Source: Paraspadella gotoi (lineage: Eukaryota > Chaetognatha). Taken from it: 64,000 nucleotides of DNA. Each line of letters starts with the position of its first letter. The stretch's first letter is position 1. Below the pieces are notes generated by a model. That model did not search any database, was not told the DNA's origin, and worked only from the letters and a program-made list of their open reading frames with translations. A program made the position numbers and the translations under genes. The stretch is taken from contig CM119269.1 in NCBI GenBank assembly GCA_051294375.1, positions 3,912,302 through 3,976,301 of the forward strand, in the 5' to 3' direction. Shown here in pieces: positions 1-11,650 of the stretch.

Positions 1-768
1 TCTCTCTCATGTTCGTCAATCTTTAATCTCGTGACTCCCGACTCCCTCTCCACGATTGACCGTTTTCTTACATTTCTTCCGACGAGATCACGAAGTTTAT
101 TTTAGGCGATTTGAGCATTTGAGGCAATTGGTATTTCATTTGACCTCACAGTCAAAGTGTGAGGAAGTGATGTTCACAAGAACTCGTTGATGTAATTGCT
201 TGTCGCAATACGTGTAGCCTTAATTCTATCCTAATTTCATCTTGGTATTTTCTTTCTCTCTTCCTAACCCACGTCACTTAAATGTCAACCTCAATAATCA
301 TATAAACTTTGTATTCAACTTTTTATTAAACGTCATAATCAAAAATTTACAAACAAATGTATACTTACAGCCGGATCCATAGCGGAACCTATTATATCTT
401 ATATTATTACCTATTATTACCTATTATATATTTTGTCGTCAACCCTCACGAATACAAGCTCCCTCTCTTCATCTTTTCCGAAGAGTAGCAAAAACAACAA
501 CGACAATAACAACAACAACAACGACAACAACAAAAGGCGCGAGGGTTAATAATCTCTTTAGCCTCAACTTTGCTTCGGTCAACCGCCGACGTCGAGTACG
601 GATTCGTCGCGAGAGTCCCGACTCCCCGATCGGTCGTAACACGTTGCTTCGATAGAGTCGTTACAAATTTGGGATCGGAAAAGTTGAAAGGAGCGAGACG
701 GACCGAAAGACCACCAAAGTCCGGGAATTCTGACGATGGAAAGAAAAAGAAAGGGAGCGAGAGAGAGA

Positions 769-994
769 NNNNNNNNNNNNNNNNNNNNNNNNNNNNNNNN
801 NNNNNNNNNNNNNNNNNNNNNNNNNNNNNNNNNNNNNNNNNNNNNNNNNNNNNNNNNNNNNNNNNNNNNNNNNNNNNNNNNNNNNNNNNNNNNNNNNNNN
901 NNNNNNNNNNNNNNNNNNNNNNNNNNNNNNNNNNNNNNNNNNNNNNNNNNNNNNNNNNNNNNNNNNNNNNNNNNNNNNNNNNNNNNNNNNNNNN
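769..994. other. Assembly gap (226 N)
   Basis: A run of N that begins directly after a GA-rich tract. The neighbouring gaps behave the same way, which suggests failure to sequence through long dinucleotide repeats. Confidence 0.99.
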
Positions 995-1256
995 TGTTTG
1001 GCCAGGTAAGGGACTCAAATTCCGATGTGGAAAGAGAAGAGGGACAAAGAGAAGGAAGAAGGGTGGTGGAACAAAGACTGTAATTAAAAATTTGGCGAAA
1101 ACAATGGAAACTCTACGGTTTTTAAATGAATGTATAAATGTAGCATTTTCATAAAAAAAATGTGAATTTCTTTTGAAGATATTCCGTTGCACTACGATCC
1201 ACTCCCCCATTTCCCACTGTTTTGATCTTTCGTTTTAACACCGCTCTCAAAGGCGG

Positions 1257-1292
<36 letters not shown>

Positions 1293-2214
1293 NNNNNNNN
1301 NNNNNNNNNNNNNNNNNNNNNNNNNNNNNNNNNNNNNNNNNNNNNNNNNNNNNNNNNNNNNNNNNNNNNNNNNNNNNNNNNNNNNNNNNNNNNNNNNNNN
1401 NNNNNNNNNNNNNNNNNNNNNNNNNNNNNNNNNNNNNNNNNNNNNNNNNNNNNNNNNNNNNNNNNNNNNNNNNNNNNNNNNNNNNNNNNNNNNNNNNNNN
1501 NNNNNNNNNNNNNNNNNNNNNNNNNNNNNNNNNNNNNNNNNNNNNNNNNNNNNNNNNNNNNNNNNNNNNNNNNNNNNNNNNNNNNNNNNNNNNNNNNNNN
1601 NNNNNNNNNNNNNNNNNNNNNNNNNNNNNNNNNNNNNNNNNNNNNNNNNNNNNNNNNNNNNNNNNNNNNNNNNNNNNNNNNNNNNNNNNNNNNNNNNNNN
1701 NNNNNNNNNNNNNNNNNNNNNNNNNNNNNNNNNNNNNNNNNNNNNNNNNNNNNNNNNNNNNNNNNNNNNNNNNNNNNNNNNNNNNNNNNNNNNNNNNNNN
1801 NNNNNNNNNNNNNNNNNNNNNNNNNNNNNNNNNNNNNNNNNNNNNNNNNNNNNNNNNNNNNNNNNNNNNNNNNNNNNNNNNNNNNNNNNNNNNNNNNNNN
1901 NNNNNNNNNNNNNNNNNNNNNNNNNNNNNNNNNNNNNNNNNNNNNNNNNNNNNNNNNNNNNNNNNNNNNNNNNNNNNNNNNNNNNNNNNNNNNNNNNNNN
2001 NNNNNNNNNNNNNNNNNNNNNNNNNNNNNNNNNNNNNNNNNNNNNNNNNNNNNNNNNNNNNNNNNNNNNNNNNNNNNNNNNNNNNNNNNNNNNNNNNNNN
2101 NNNNNNNNNNNNNNNNNNNNNNNNNNNNNNNNNNNNNNNNNNNNNNNNNNNNNNNNNNNNNNNNNNNNNNNNNNNNNNNNNNNNNNNNNNNNNNNNNNNN
2201 NNNNNNNNNNNNNN
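1293..2214. other. Assembly gap (922 N)
   Basis: The longest N run in the window. It is entered from an uninterrupted (CT)n tract at 1259-1292 and leaves into CpG-rich DNA, so a promoter or exon could be hidden in it. Confidence 0.99.
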
Positions 2215-2545
2215 ACGACTGACGACGACCCCCGACCGACGACGGCGACCGACGACGCCACGCGGGTAGCGGAGGCGGTGCGGTGTCTAATTTAGCTCTG
2301 TGAATGGGCGCCTAAGTAGGACGGATTCTTGACGGTGCCATTTGTTATCTTTATGCATTTGTGTATCAAAGAACAAAAGATACCGAAACGCCGACAAGCA
2401 GAGTAGGAGGAGGTAGAGGAAGAAGATAAACGACGGAGGCAAAGAGGTGAGCGATATGAGAAAGTCCTTCGCCTCCACAGAAAGAGAAGAGAGAGTAGAT
2501 GGAGGAGAGAGAGAAGGAGAGAGAGAGATCGAGAGACGAGGATGA

Positions 2546-2582
<37 letters not shown>

Positions 2583-2685
2583 AGTCTTCCCTCTTTATTA
2601 GTGCCGTGAATCCACCATCACGGAGGAAAAAAAAAGGAAAGAGAGAAAGAATAATTTGCGGAACTCGAATTTTCGTGATGAGGGA

Positions 2686-2727
2686 CCAATGGGCGTTCGT
2701 CGCTCGTCGACGGAATCGACCAATCAG
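2686..2727 (+). promoter_or_regulatory. Paired CCAAT boxes in a CpG-rich patch
   Basis: CCAAT at 2686-2690 and CCAATCAG at 2720-2727 lie 34 bases apart in DNA noticeably richer in CG dinucleotides than its surroundings. CCAAT pairs bind NF-Y and are typical of animal core promoters. No downstream exon was identified, so the target gene is unknown; the site may act on a gene hidden by the gaps or be chance. Confidence 0.3.
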
Positions 2728-2899
2728 AGGCCGAGTTGGAACCTCGCCGCTTTCGAGAGACAAGTGACGGAGGTTGCGCAAGACGGAGGAGGATGAGGAG
2801 GATGCACTCTAGCGTGGGTGGACGAGAGGAGGAAGAGGATGAGTAAAGGAAAAAGGGGACGAGCGATGGAAACCGTTTTTTTTTCTTTTTAATCACTTT

Positions 2900-4200
2900 T
2901 GACGAATTTGACGAAACTCAGCGTTCACTTCTCTTTTTCGCGTTTCCACCAATTTTTTTTTAATATGAGCGGAAATTTACTTTGGTTGGGGGGAGACAAT
3001 TTTAACTTCGTCAATCAATGAACCGGCCCCAAAATAAGTTTTGACCAATTTACGAAATAAAAAAAAAGTATGCTTTACGTATATCTCAAGCTCCTGGCAT
3101 GATATATTTTTCTTCACTTCATAAAAGGTTTTAAAACTTTATTTCTAATGAATGGTTTTCGTTTAACTCAGACGCGATAAATCTTAAAAAGTATTTAGTT
3201 TTATCCTTTCCCCCCCTCTCCTTTCTCTCAGTCATAGTTTTGAGCTAACTCTCAATAGCGTTAGTCATATATTTTTTTTTATTATTAAAGAAATTTTTCG
3301 AATCTTTTGAGAATCCAGTTGGACTGCATCATTAGCCTCCCGCTAACGCGTGGCGAACCTTTTGTTTGACGTCACTTAACATTCTCTCAAATCATTGATC
3401 ATAAGAATCGAAATAAAAATATAGCGATTGCCTTTTGTTTCTTTTTTTTTGGGGGGGGGGAGAGAAAGTAAGTGTTCGTAAGTGAAGTGGGTAAGTAAGT
3501 GGGACGAATGAGTCGCCGCACACTTTTCCATTGAGTTTCGTTCCATAAAACTGTCATGAGCAGGTGCCGGCCTGGTGTCGCTGAACGACCACCTTTTATA
3601 AGTTCTTTGGTGCCACTCTAAACGCACCTTTCACACTCGTTATTGTTTCAGGATTTTTTTTTTATTTAGTTCTGTTATAATTCTTTTCTCGCCTCTTGAT
3701 AATAAATTCTTTATTCTTTTTCTTTACTTTTTTTTTAGTTTTCCTTTTCTTTTCCGTCGCTTTTTTCCTCATTAATACAAATTTCTTGTTTTACATTAAA
3801 CTTCATAAGACTTTTTTTTGTTCCCTTATATTTCTCTCTCTTTATTTCACTTTTAAATTTCACATTCGATTATGATTTTTGTTCCTAACTTCCTCCTTAA
3901 TTTTTTTTATCTTTTTCTTTATTTTCAACTTTCAGCTTAGATTTCCTTGTGATTTAACCATTCGACTCATTGTATATCGAACATGAAACGGTAAAAGAAA
4001 AGCTGTTACAATCCTATGCTACACAGCTAATTACAATATTGAATATTGATCGTCGACCATTAGAACATTTTTCGCCTGTCATAAAAATCGCAGGCTTTTT
4101 CTTTTGCGCGTTAGATCATAAAAATAAAATGTTATTTTTTTGTGATTTGTTCCTTCTTTTTTTTTTTAAATTTTGACATTAAACTTTCTAATTTGTTTTG
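2900..4200. other. AT-rich intergenic DNA with a CRE-like palindrome
   Basis: No gene is visible. The only discrete site I can point to is the palindrome TGACGTCA at 3367-3374, the consensus for CREB/ATF factors. It has no recognised gene beside it. Confidence 0.4.
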
Positions 4201-4207
4201 GTACTGT

Positions 4208-4213
4208 CATTTT

Positions 4214-4257
<44 letters not shown>

Positions 4258-4286
4258 TTCTTTCTTTTCTTTTCTTCTTTCTTTCT

Positions 4287-4317
<31 letters not shown>

Positions 4318-4556
4318 CTTCTTCTCTTATCCCTCTTTCCTTTCCTTCTGTTTCCTCCTTCCTTACCTTCTCTCCTTCCTTCTTTCCTTTCTTCTTTTCC
4401 TTCTTTCCATGTCCATCCTTCATTCACTCCTAATCTGCCTCTCCTTCCTTCCTTCCTTCCTTCCTTCCTTCCTTCCTTCCTTGCCTTCCTTCTTCCTTCC
4501 TTCTCTCCTTCCTTCCTTCCTTCTTTCCTTCCCTTCTTCCTTCCCTCCAACTAATC
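4208..4556. repeat. (CTTT)n grading into (CCTT)n microsatellite
   Basis: About 350 bases of almost pure pyrimidine on the plus strand. The first part is CTTT repeats, the later part mainly CCTT with interruptions. All long open frames here (Phe/Leu/Ser on one strand, Lys/Glu/Arg on the other) come from the repeat and are not genes. Confidence 0.95.
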
Positions 4557-4559
4557 CAA

Positions 4560-5400
4560 CTTTCTTTTCTCCCTCAGTTCGTCCTTGATTCATCTCCATC
4601 TTTGGCGCCGAGAAAATTGAGTTGAGATGGCGCCAGCGACGAAGTCACGAAATGAAAACAGATCGAATTTCTCCGCCTCCGACGACTAATCCTTTAGGTA
4701 AGTCACGAAACTCACCTTGAAAAAAACAAAAGAAAACAAACAAAAACCAAAACAAAAACAATAACAAAAAACAAAAGCAAAAACCCCTTTCAATTTCATT
4801 TCGGGAAATTGATTGGATTTCTGTGGTCGAACGTAATTGGTCAAATTTGGTCAAATTTGGTCGAACGTATTTGCTCAAATTCGCTGTCGCCTTGGACTTC
4901 TGACGTCGACTCTCTGTCTCTTTCTTCCGTCTCACAAATATTAGTTTAAATTGATAATTGAAATTTGTACTACCAATCTAAATAATTTTTTTTAATTAAA
5001 CTATCTCGCCTGCTTATTTTGGACAGAGTCTTTTAGGTTCAGGCATTCGTACGACTTATTAAATAATAACGTAGCGAATCTCTCCTGATTTTATTCAAAA
5101 CTTATATCATTATTATGTCATAATTTATGATGTTCCCTTAAAAATCCCAATATGTTACAACCAAATGTTTAAAATTCGATAACTAGAGACGAATTTATAA
5201 CATTTTAATGGTTAACAAAAACGATATAATTTTTCTACATGAAAACTGACATGTTTCGACTAATTGTTAGCCTTCATCAGCGCAAATAGAAAGAAAGAAA
5301 GAATTGAAAGAAATAATACAATTGAATATCAGTAACCGCAAAGGCAAATCTTTTTCTACTCCACGATCACACGCTAAAGCCCAATCTGCTCATTGCCTTT
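4560..5400. other. Intergenic DNA
   Basis: No gene is visible. It contains a CA/AAAC-rich run near 4720-4790 and, at its end, a minus-strand hammerhead-like motif listed separately. Confidence 0.6.
5248..5280 (-). ncRNA. Hammerhead-like RNA motif, copy 1
   Basis: On the minus strand the order is CTGATGA, one A, a six-pair hairpin (GGCTAA with TTAGTC around a CAA loop), GAAAC, then ATGTC. These match the hammerhead core (CUGANGA, stem II, GAAA) and a GUC cleavage triplet. There is an extra A after CUGAUGA, stem III would be minimal (the palindrome ACATGT), and no stem I is apparent, so activity is uncertain. Similar cores occur in Penelope-like retroelements; no reverse transcriptase is visible nearby. 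Confidence 0.4.
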
Positions 5401-5403
5401 TAA

Positions 5404-5692
5404 GTTGCGCCGCGAATACTCTATAGGTCACTTTTTGGTCGGTCTGTCCTTCTGTCGGCCGGTATGTATGTCCGTCGGTCTGTGCCACTTATATTAGAAA
5501 TGTATATAATTTCCTCATTTGTTAAGACAGGAAAAAACCTCTAATCTAAGGGACTGCGAGTGCTGCCTTCAGGAAAGAAATAAAAGACGGAATTTCGATA
5601 TCATAAATGTCATGTCATATCATGTCATAAATAGAAGGATTAAGAGAGTTTTTCAGTCATGTCATGAGAAAATAAAGTCACTCCGGTACAAC
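5404..5692 (+). mobile_element. MITE-like element, copy A (about 289 bp)
   Basis: It begins with GTTGCGCCGCGA and ends with a degraded inverted copy (CCGGTACAAC). The interior shares long blocks with 37287-37604, in the same order: the TTTTTGGTCGGT and GTCCGTCGGTC segments, an AAAAGACGGAATT block, a TCATGT/CATAAAT-rich block and AATAAAGTCACT. There is no coding capacity, so it is a non-autonomous element. Both copies are followed by ACACATTGGA, so the true border may lie beyond the inverted repeat. No clear target-site duplication is visible. Confidence 0.6.
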
Positions 5693-5922
5693 ACATTGGA
5701 ACTACCGTTCTTGTCTTTTTCTTTTCTTTACTTTCAAAATCGATGACCTTTTGTTTTTTTTCTAAATTTTTTGACGACGTAAACAACAAAAAGATCCACA
5801 CTAACGTCGTTGTTGTTGTCATCATCGTCAACGCTATCGTCGTCGTCGTCATTTTAGAATGAGTAGGCACGAATCAAGATTTAGATGCCGCTTCAAAACT
5901 TAGGGTCATAGGTCATTCTACG

Positions 5923-6118
5923 NNNNNNNNNNNNNNNNNNNNNNNNNNNNNNNNNNNNNNNNNNNNNNNNNNNNNNNNNNNNNNNNNNNNNNNNNNNNNN
6001 NNNNNNNNNNNNNNNNNNNNNNNNNNNNNNNNNNNNNNNNNNNNNNNNNNNNNNNNNNNNNNNNNNNNNNNNNNNNNNNNNNNNNNNNNNNNNNNNNNNN
6101 NNNNNNNNNNNNNNNNNN
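5923..6118. other. Assembly gap (196 N)
   Basis: A run of N. Unlike most gaps in the window it is not flanked by an obvious dinucleotide tract. Confidence 0.99.
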
Positions 6119-6934
6119 TAAAGTAAAAGCACGAAAACAAAAAAGAGGAAAAAAAATGAAGGGAAGGCCAGAGGTTTCTAATATTTTCATTCTTCAAAAC
6201 AACGACGGCATCATTATCATCGTCGTCGTCTTCCTCGTCATTGTCATCGTCTTAGTCGTCGTCATCGTCGTCTATGTCGTCGTCATCGTCTACTAAAAGA
6301 TCATGACGAAGTCAGCGAAGGCGACGACGGTGGCATTTCGAAGAGACTCTGAAAATAGTAATCATGAAACGCCCTTTTACAAACGAATTGTAAAAACTGT
6401 ATTATCGCCCGTTGTAACGCACCTATTTACTATTTTATGTTACTTGTATAACGATGTATGAAGTAGACTTGACCTTTAACGTTCGCTTTAAACTTCAAAG
6501 ATTTTAATCATCAGTAATTTTCTTATTGAGATGGACAAATGAGAGCGGTAGACTTGACCAGAGAATGGTTTAGTGACTTATCTTTCCTATTCCATTCGGT
6601 TAAATCATGAGATAAATAACATTAAAATAATATTAAAGATAATTCCATGACCTCGAGCATTTAATGTTTCCGTGCTTTGTCTTTCTAATCATTTTTATCG
6701 TCGCTCGTGTCTCATTTTTTTCCATTTTTTTTTCTTTCGACGTCACATCCTTCTTCTCCGCCCCCCCTCGCCCCCCCCCTTAGCCCCCCTCGTCTTCTCG
6801 TCCCCGTGGAACCGCTCGTCCTTTCCTCGACCGGTTCCGCACAAAAAAGGGGACTCTAAATCTCCTTAGCGAGGAGATGGCGTTTCCCCCCGGTCCATTT
6901 CATGAGGCTTTGGTGGTCATGGTCTAAATCTGTA

Positions 6935-6995
<61 letters not shown>

Positions 6996-7275
6996 TCTCG
7001 TGTCGAGGCTTCGGCTCGAAGGTTAGAGACTGTCCATCGGTTTATTGATGTCGCCGGTCGAAATAAAATACGTTTTCAAAGTTCATCATTTCGATGTTAC
7101 TAAAAAGAGAAATTGTGGTGTCGTGTTCCTCTTCTTTTTGCTCGCCGAAAAAATACCGGAAAACGCTGTAACGGCCAATGCTGTAAAATTTATACTCAAT
7201 AACGAGGAGGTTCTGAAGTTCAATTAATTTATTCCTAAAAGAAATTAATAACAAAGTCTGGAAAAAAGAACCCTC
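6119..7275. other. Intergenic DNA with GTC/TCG-rich runs
   Basis: No gene is visible. There are degenerate GTC/ATC trinucleotide runs at about 6205-6300 and a long pure (GTC)n tract at about 6934-6993, plus a C-rich stretch at about 6760-6800. Confidence 0.6.
6934..6993. repeat. (GTC)n trinucleotide microsatellite
   Basis: About twenty uninterrupted GTC units. GTC/GAC repeats recur through the window (for example near 13533, 15266, 35231, 55990 and 60688), a compositional signature of this genome. Confidence 0.95.
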
Positions 7276-7380
7276 TTAGAAGTAACGGCACATTTTGGGT
7301 TAGAAGTAACGGCACATTTTGGGTTAGAAGTAACGGCACTTTTTGGGTTAGAAGTGGCGGCTTTCCTGCGTTAGAAGTGA
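7276..7380. repeat. 24-bp tandem repeat, about four copies
   Basis: Units of 24 bases begin at 7276, 7300, 7324 and 7348, each starting TTAGAAGTAACGGCAC or a variant. The first two are identical, the third has one change, and the fourth and a partial fifth (7371) diverge more. Confidence 0.9.
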
Positions 7381-8112
7381 CGAGACCCCCGACCTTCCAT
7401 CGAGGGCGACCGAATAAGGAGGCAGGATAACTTGAAGCGGATTCGACCGTAATTTTCTCTCTCTATCTTTCCCCGTCTCTTTTATTCTTTTCCTACTTTC
7501 TTTTTTTATTTTTTTATTCCCCATTCTTTTTTTCCCCCGGGCTCAACAGATGAAAAAACCTCAAGCTTTTCTTTCGCTGATATCTTATTAAATTTAACCA
7601 ACTCAAAAACAAATGTCAACGCTTGACTGTTTATCGCCATCTGCCTAATATTTTTCGGGCCTCCAAAAAAGTTAATTTCCAATTTGACACTAACTGACGT
7701 AGCTATTAAGACCGCTTTTGCAATTTTTTTTTCAACTCTCTCTCTCTCTCNNNNNNNNNNNNNNNNNNNNNNNNNNNNNNNNNNNNNNNNNNNNNNNNNN
7801 NNNNNNNNNNNNNNNNNNNNNNNNNNNNNNNNNNNNNNNNNNNNNNNNNNNNNNNNNNNNNNNNNNNNNNNNNNNNNNNNNNNNNNNNNNNNNNNNNNNN
7901 NNNNNNNNNNNNNNNNNNNNNNNNNNNNNNNNCTGATTATCTTGGGGCCGAACAATTCCTATTCTAAAGATACTTATTAAATTTGTCTAGAATTTCTTTC
8001 ATATAATACTAGTAAGTAAAAATTTAAATTTTTGATTCATGCATCAGTATGTTTTAATTATCAATGATTTTTTTTCAATATGTATAATAACTAAATAAAC
8101 TAATTACTATAT

Positions 8113-8147
<35 letters not shown>

Positions 8148-8650
8148 NNNNNNNNNNNNNNNNNNNNNNNNNNNNNNNNNNNNNNNNNNNNNNNNNNNNN
8201 NNNNNNNNNNNNNNNNNNNNNNNNNNNNNNNNNNNNNNNNNNNNNNNNNNNNNNNNNNNNNNNNNNNNNNNNNNNNNNNNNNNNNNNNNNNNNNNNNNNN
8301 NNNNNNNNNNNNNNNNNNNNNNNNNNNNNNNNNNNNNNNNNNNNNNNNNNNNNNNNNNNNNNNNNNNNNNNNNNNNNNNNNNNNNNNNNNNNNNNNNNNN
8401 NNNNNNNNNNNNNNNNNNNNNNNNNNNNNTCTCTCGTCCAATATCGTTCGGGCGATGCGACGTCTTCCCCTTATCAAAACAAATCCTGCGTACAGGCATC
8501 GCGGCTTAACTCGTAACCAAAACGAACGGGACGAAAATGAAATGAAAAAAGAAGGAAAGAAGAAAAGAAAGAAAAGGAAAGAAAGAAGGAGGAATAAAAG
8601 AAAGAAACGAGGACGTGGCATCTCGTCTCGGACGCGACTTTTGTGGTGGA
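7380..8650. other. Intergenic DNA with two CT-bounded gaps
   Basis: No gene is visible. N gaps at 7751-7932 (182 N) and 8148-8429 (282 N) both start inside (CT)n tracts. Confidence 0.7.
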
Positions 8651-8674
8651 CCACCCATCAACGATTTTTTAACG

Positions 8675-8722
8675 ATCTTTCTTTCTTTCTATCTTTCTTT
8701 CTTTCTTTCTATCTTTTTTATT

Positions 8723-8798
<76 letters not shown>

Positions 8799-8968
8799 TA
8801 TTATTTTCTTTCTATATTTCTTTATTTTTCCCTTTTTTTCTTTATATCTTTCTTTCTTTCTTTCTTTTTTATTTTTTATTTTTATATTTCTTTCTTTTTT
8901 TATTTTTTTCTTTCTATCTTTCTTTCTTTCTTTTTTTCTTTTTTTCATTCTTTTCTTTCATTTATTTT
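8675..8968. repeat. (CTTT)n microsatellite with T-rich interruptions
   Basis: About 290 bases of CTTT units broken by TATC, TTTA and poly-T insertions. The longest pure part is at about 8727-8799. Confidence 0.95.
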
Positions 8969-8969
8969 T

Positions 8970-9870
8970 TGGAGAGAGGGGAAGTTCGTGGGGGAGAACT
9001 TTGGGTAAGTCATAATCGCGAGAGCAGGTTTCATGACTTCTCTTTTCTCTTTCTCTCAGGTCTGAGATCATTTGTCAATTTAGCATTTTCTTCAATTTTT
9101 TTTTGTCTATTATCAGATCCATGGTATTATGAAATTGGTACAACCAATATAATGTTAGTTCGGCATATATTTAAATTATACTACTTTTTAATATTACAAA
9201 CGACGGAAAGTCTGTCGATCATTTTCCCAAAAATTAAAATAGGATATTTTTAAATGTTCTAAAAAAATTTTAATTTTATTTACGTACAACCAATTTTAGA
9301 ATTTAACGTATCCTAACAGTTGACAAAATGTTACAATGCATCAATTGAATGTATCATTGGATCCGTCCAACATTGGGGCCTTTCATTGCGTCTCCCTCTT
9401 TTAGCTCCACACGTTGAACTTCCCCAGCGTGAGATAAAAAAGAATTAAAAACCGATATAACGCGACGTTAATTCTCTCTCTCTCTCTCTCTCTCTCNNNN
9501 NNNNNNNNNNNNNNNNNNNNNAAATTCCGTCGGATTTTAAATCATAAATAGATTCGCTATAAAACTTTTTGCCTCTGTCCCGGAAAAAATTTTCCACCAA
9601 TTGCGTCCCTTCGGACGCAGCACCAAACAGAGCATTTCCGGCAACAAACCCGGCCAACTAAAAAAGGAGTCGGCAATCTTTCTCGCAAATACGTGCCACA
9701 ATGAGACAGGGCCTCTCGAGGAAAAGATAACAAAAGGAGAAGGGACACTTACGGACAGGAAAGGAGGGAAAACGGGACGTCAGGAACACGAACAAGGAGA
9801 AAGAAATAAGGAAATTCAATGAAACAACAGGAGAAAACAAAATCAATTACGCCGTCGAAAAAGAGAAAAG
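8970..9870. other. Intergenic DNA with a 25-N gap
   Basis: No gene is visible. A 25-base N run at 9497-9521 follows a (CT)n tract. This placeholder length recurs at 14297-14321, 18799-18823 and 21335-21359, so true gap sizes there are unknown. Confidence 0.7.
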
Positions 9871-10960
9871 TGGAAAAGAGTTGACGCCGCGAAACGAAAC
9901 GCGTCCAAGAACAACAAGAAACGAAACGACAAAACGCAAACGGGCGACCGACCCAAAAAACAAGAAACGAAACCAGCGAGCGAAAATTAATTAAGTGATG
10001 AAAAATGCGAAACAAAAAGAAAGCAATAAAACAAAAAGGACAAAAGTTGAGTGAGCGGAGGGAACCGAGGAAGCCGAGAAGCCCCGAAAAAACGAAGAAA
10101 GAACGAAGACACAAACGAACGACGAAACCGCGAGAAGAATGGAATGTCCACCAATTTCGGCCCGGAGGCGAAAAAACCAACCCAACGGTGGCCGGATTTG
10201 AATCTGGGAAGCCGGGCAGGAGAGAGAGAGCGAGGAGAATAAGGGAGAACAAAGCGGCGACGAGAGAGAAGGGAATTAAAGAGAAAGCGCAGTTGGGAGA
10301 GACGAAGGAGGAATTAAAGAGAAAGCGAGATGGAGAGCGAGACGAGAGAGAATCGCGGCGCGCTGAAGGTAAAGCCCCAAGGAAAACCCAAGCCATTTCC
10401 CTCCCGCGCCCGATGGAAATTCGGAGAGAATGGACTCCGACAGCCCGGAAGGGAAAGTCCCACCGGCAGGCCGCGCGGTTTCACCATAGTCCAAAATGGG
10501 CGCCCACCACTGGGTTCGATCGATCGCGCAAAATGAGCTCGCCTTTGGCCCGCTGCCACCTCCACCGCCTCTAAGTCGTTCGCCCAAATCGCCGGAAATT
10601 GGCCTTCGCCAAAGGCGTCTCTCGAGTCGCTTCTTGGAAGTTCAACCACCGCCGGTAAAAGGCTCAGCCCAGGGTTCGAAACCCACCACCCGAACGGGCC
10701 ACAAGTGGGGCTACCATCCAACGCCACTAGGAAAGTCACCCTCACCCAAAAATGGACTCCCCCAAAAGGTTTCCATCCATCGCCACTTGGGCGTGACCTG
10801 TCGCCCAAATCTGCCTCCAGCACTGATAACTCACGCGAAAACCGGCCTTTAAATGGGCCGGCCCCCAAAATCCATCCGCGCCCACCCCGCAAGCCGCCCC
10901 CGACACCCACCATTTTAACGCCAGCACGGCCTTCCAGAGGCCACCCAGACGCGGGACCAC
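9870..10960. other. GC-rich block of unknown nature
   Basis: A sharply bounded segment much richer in G and C than its flanks, purine-rich in its first half and C-rich in its second. No frame has animal-like codon structure and no splice-bounded exon could be assigned. GGTTCGAAACCC at about 10674-10685 resembles a tRNA-type B box, as found in some SINEs, but no A box was found. It could be a repeat, an old insertion or an unrecognised noncoding gene. Confidence 0.35.
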
Positions 10961-10967
10961 GAGGACA

Positions 10968-10968
<1 letters not shown>

Positions 10969-11029
<61 letters not shown>

Positions 11030-11070
11030 CTCTCTACTCTCTCTCTCTCTCCATCTCTCTCTCTCTTTCC
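10969..11070. repeat. (CT)n microsatellite
   Basis: A compound CT tract with short interruptions, right after the GC-rich block. Confidence 0.95.
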
Positions 11071-11650
11071 CCTCCGTCTCTCGGTAATAAAAGTCACATA
11101 AACGGAGACCAGAGTGAAAAAAATGTCCAAAAGAGAGACCTCTTTCGTAGCGGTAAAAAAAAAATTAAAGTTTTCTAAGCGGAGTCTTCGGTGGCGGCCA
11201 CTCTCGTTACGCGTTCTTCGCCTGGCAGGTGACGGCGCAGTATCCGCCCCCCTGCCTTTACCGCCCCCCTTAGCTCTTCCACACCTTTGTACGGCGCAGA
11301 TGCGCGTGATATTCGCTAAATTAAAGAAGCGATACGAACGAAGATTGTACGTACGGCACGCAGAGGGTTCGGCGTCTTGACTTTTACGGACCGCGATTTA
11401 CGGGCGAGTACGTGCCTTCTCTTACGAGTCGGAAAGCATCGTCGCCGCGACGATATATATGATTTTTTTTTTCGTGCGTGCACGATGCTGCGTGTCCCGA
11501 CGTGTACTTGCGTGCGCGAAGAAATAAATAGGATTGTGACGCGCGTTAGTCTCCCGCGATTCTTTATTTTTTTTCTGGGGAAAAAAAAAAGAAATATTGG
11601 TTTCGCGCGGTAGTAACGTCGCGTCGGCAATTTTGATCTTTTGAGGCGGT
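11070..11650. other. Intergenic DNA with C-rich boxes
   Basis: No gene is assigned. Around 11245-11275 there are two CCGCCCCCC-type boxes resembling GC boxes, and CpG frequency is raised up to about 11640. This could be a promoter, but no exon follows. Confidence 0.35.

Larger units (their letters stand above)
1..2900. other. Gene-free 5' flank with two assembly gaps
   Basis: No credible exon is visible. The stretch holds AT-rich DNA, two N gaps (769-994 and 1293-2214), each entered from a GA- or CT-dinucleotide tract, and a GC- and CpG-richer patch from about 2215 to 2770. That patch contains (GA)n at 2550-2581 and two CCAAT boxes, listed separately. Open frames here only cross the Ns or follow the dinucleotide tracts. 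Confidence 0.7.

Noticed and set aside
1149-2295. Long open frames across the 922-N gap on both strands
   Set aside because: Almost all codons are unknown; the known parts are Glu-Arg or Ser-Leu runs from the (CT)n tract.
4142-4588. Phe/Leu/Ser-rich and Lys/Glu/Arg-rich open frames
   Set aside because: Pure products of the (CTTT)n/(CCTT)n repeat; the same happens at 8455-9253, 21532-22052, 41282-41511 and 59395-60005.
9749-10913. Several 100-215 codon frames on both strands in the GC-rich block
   Set aside because: Lack of stops follows from high GC; no conserved motif, biased composition, overlapping frames in both strands.
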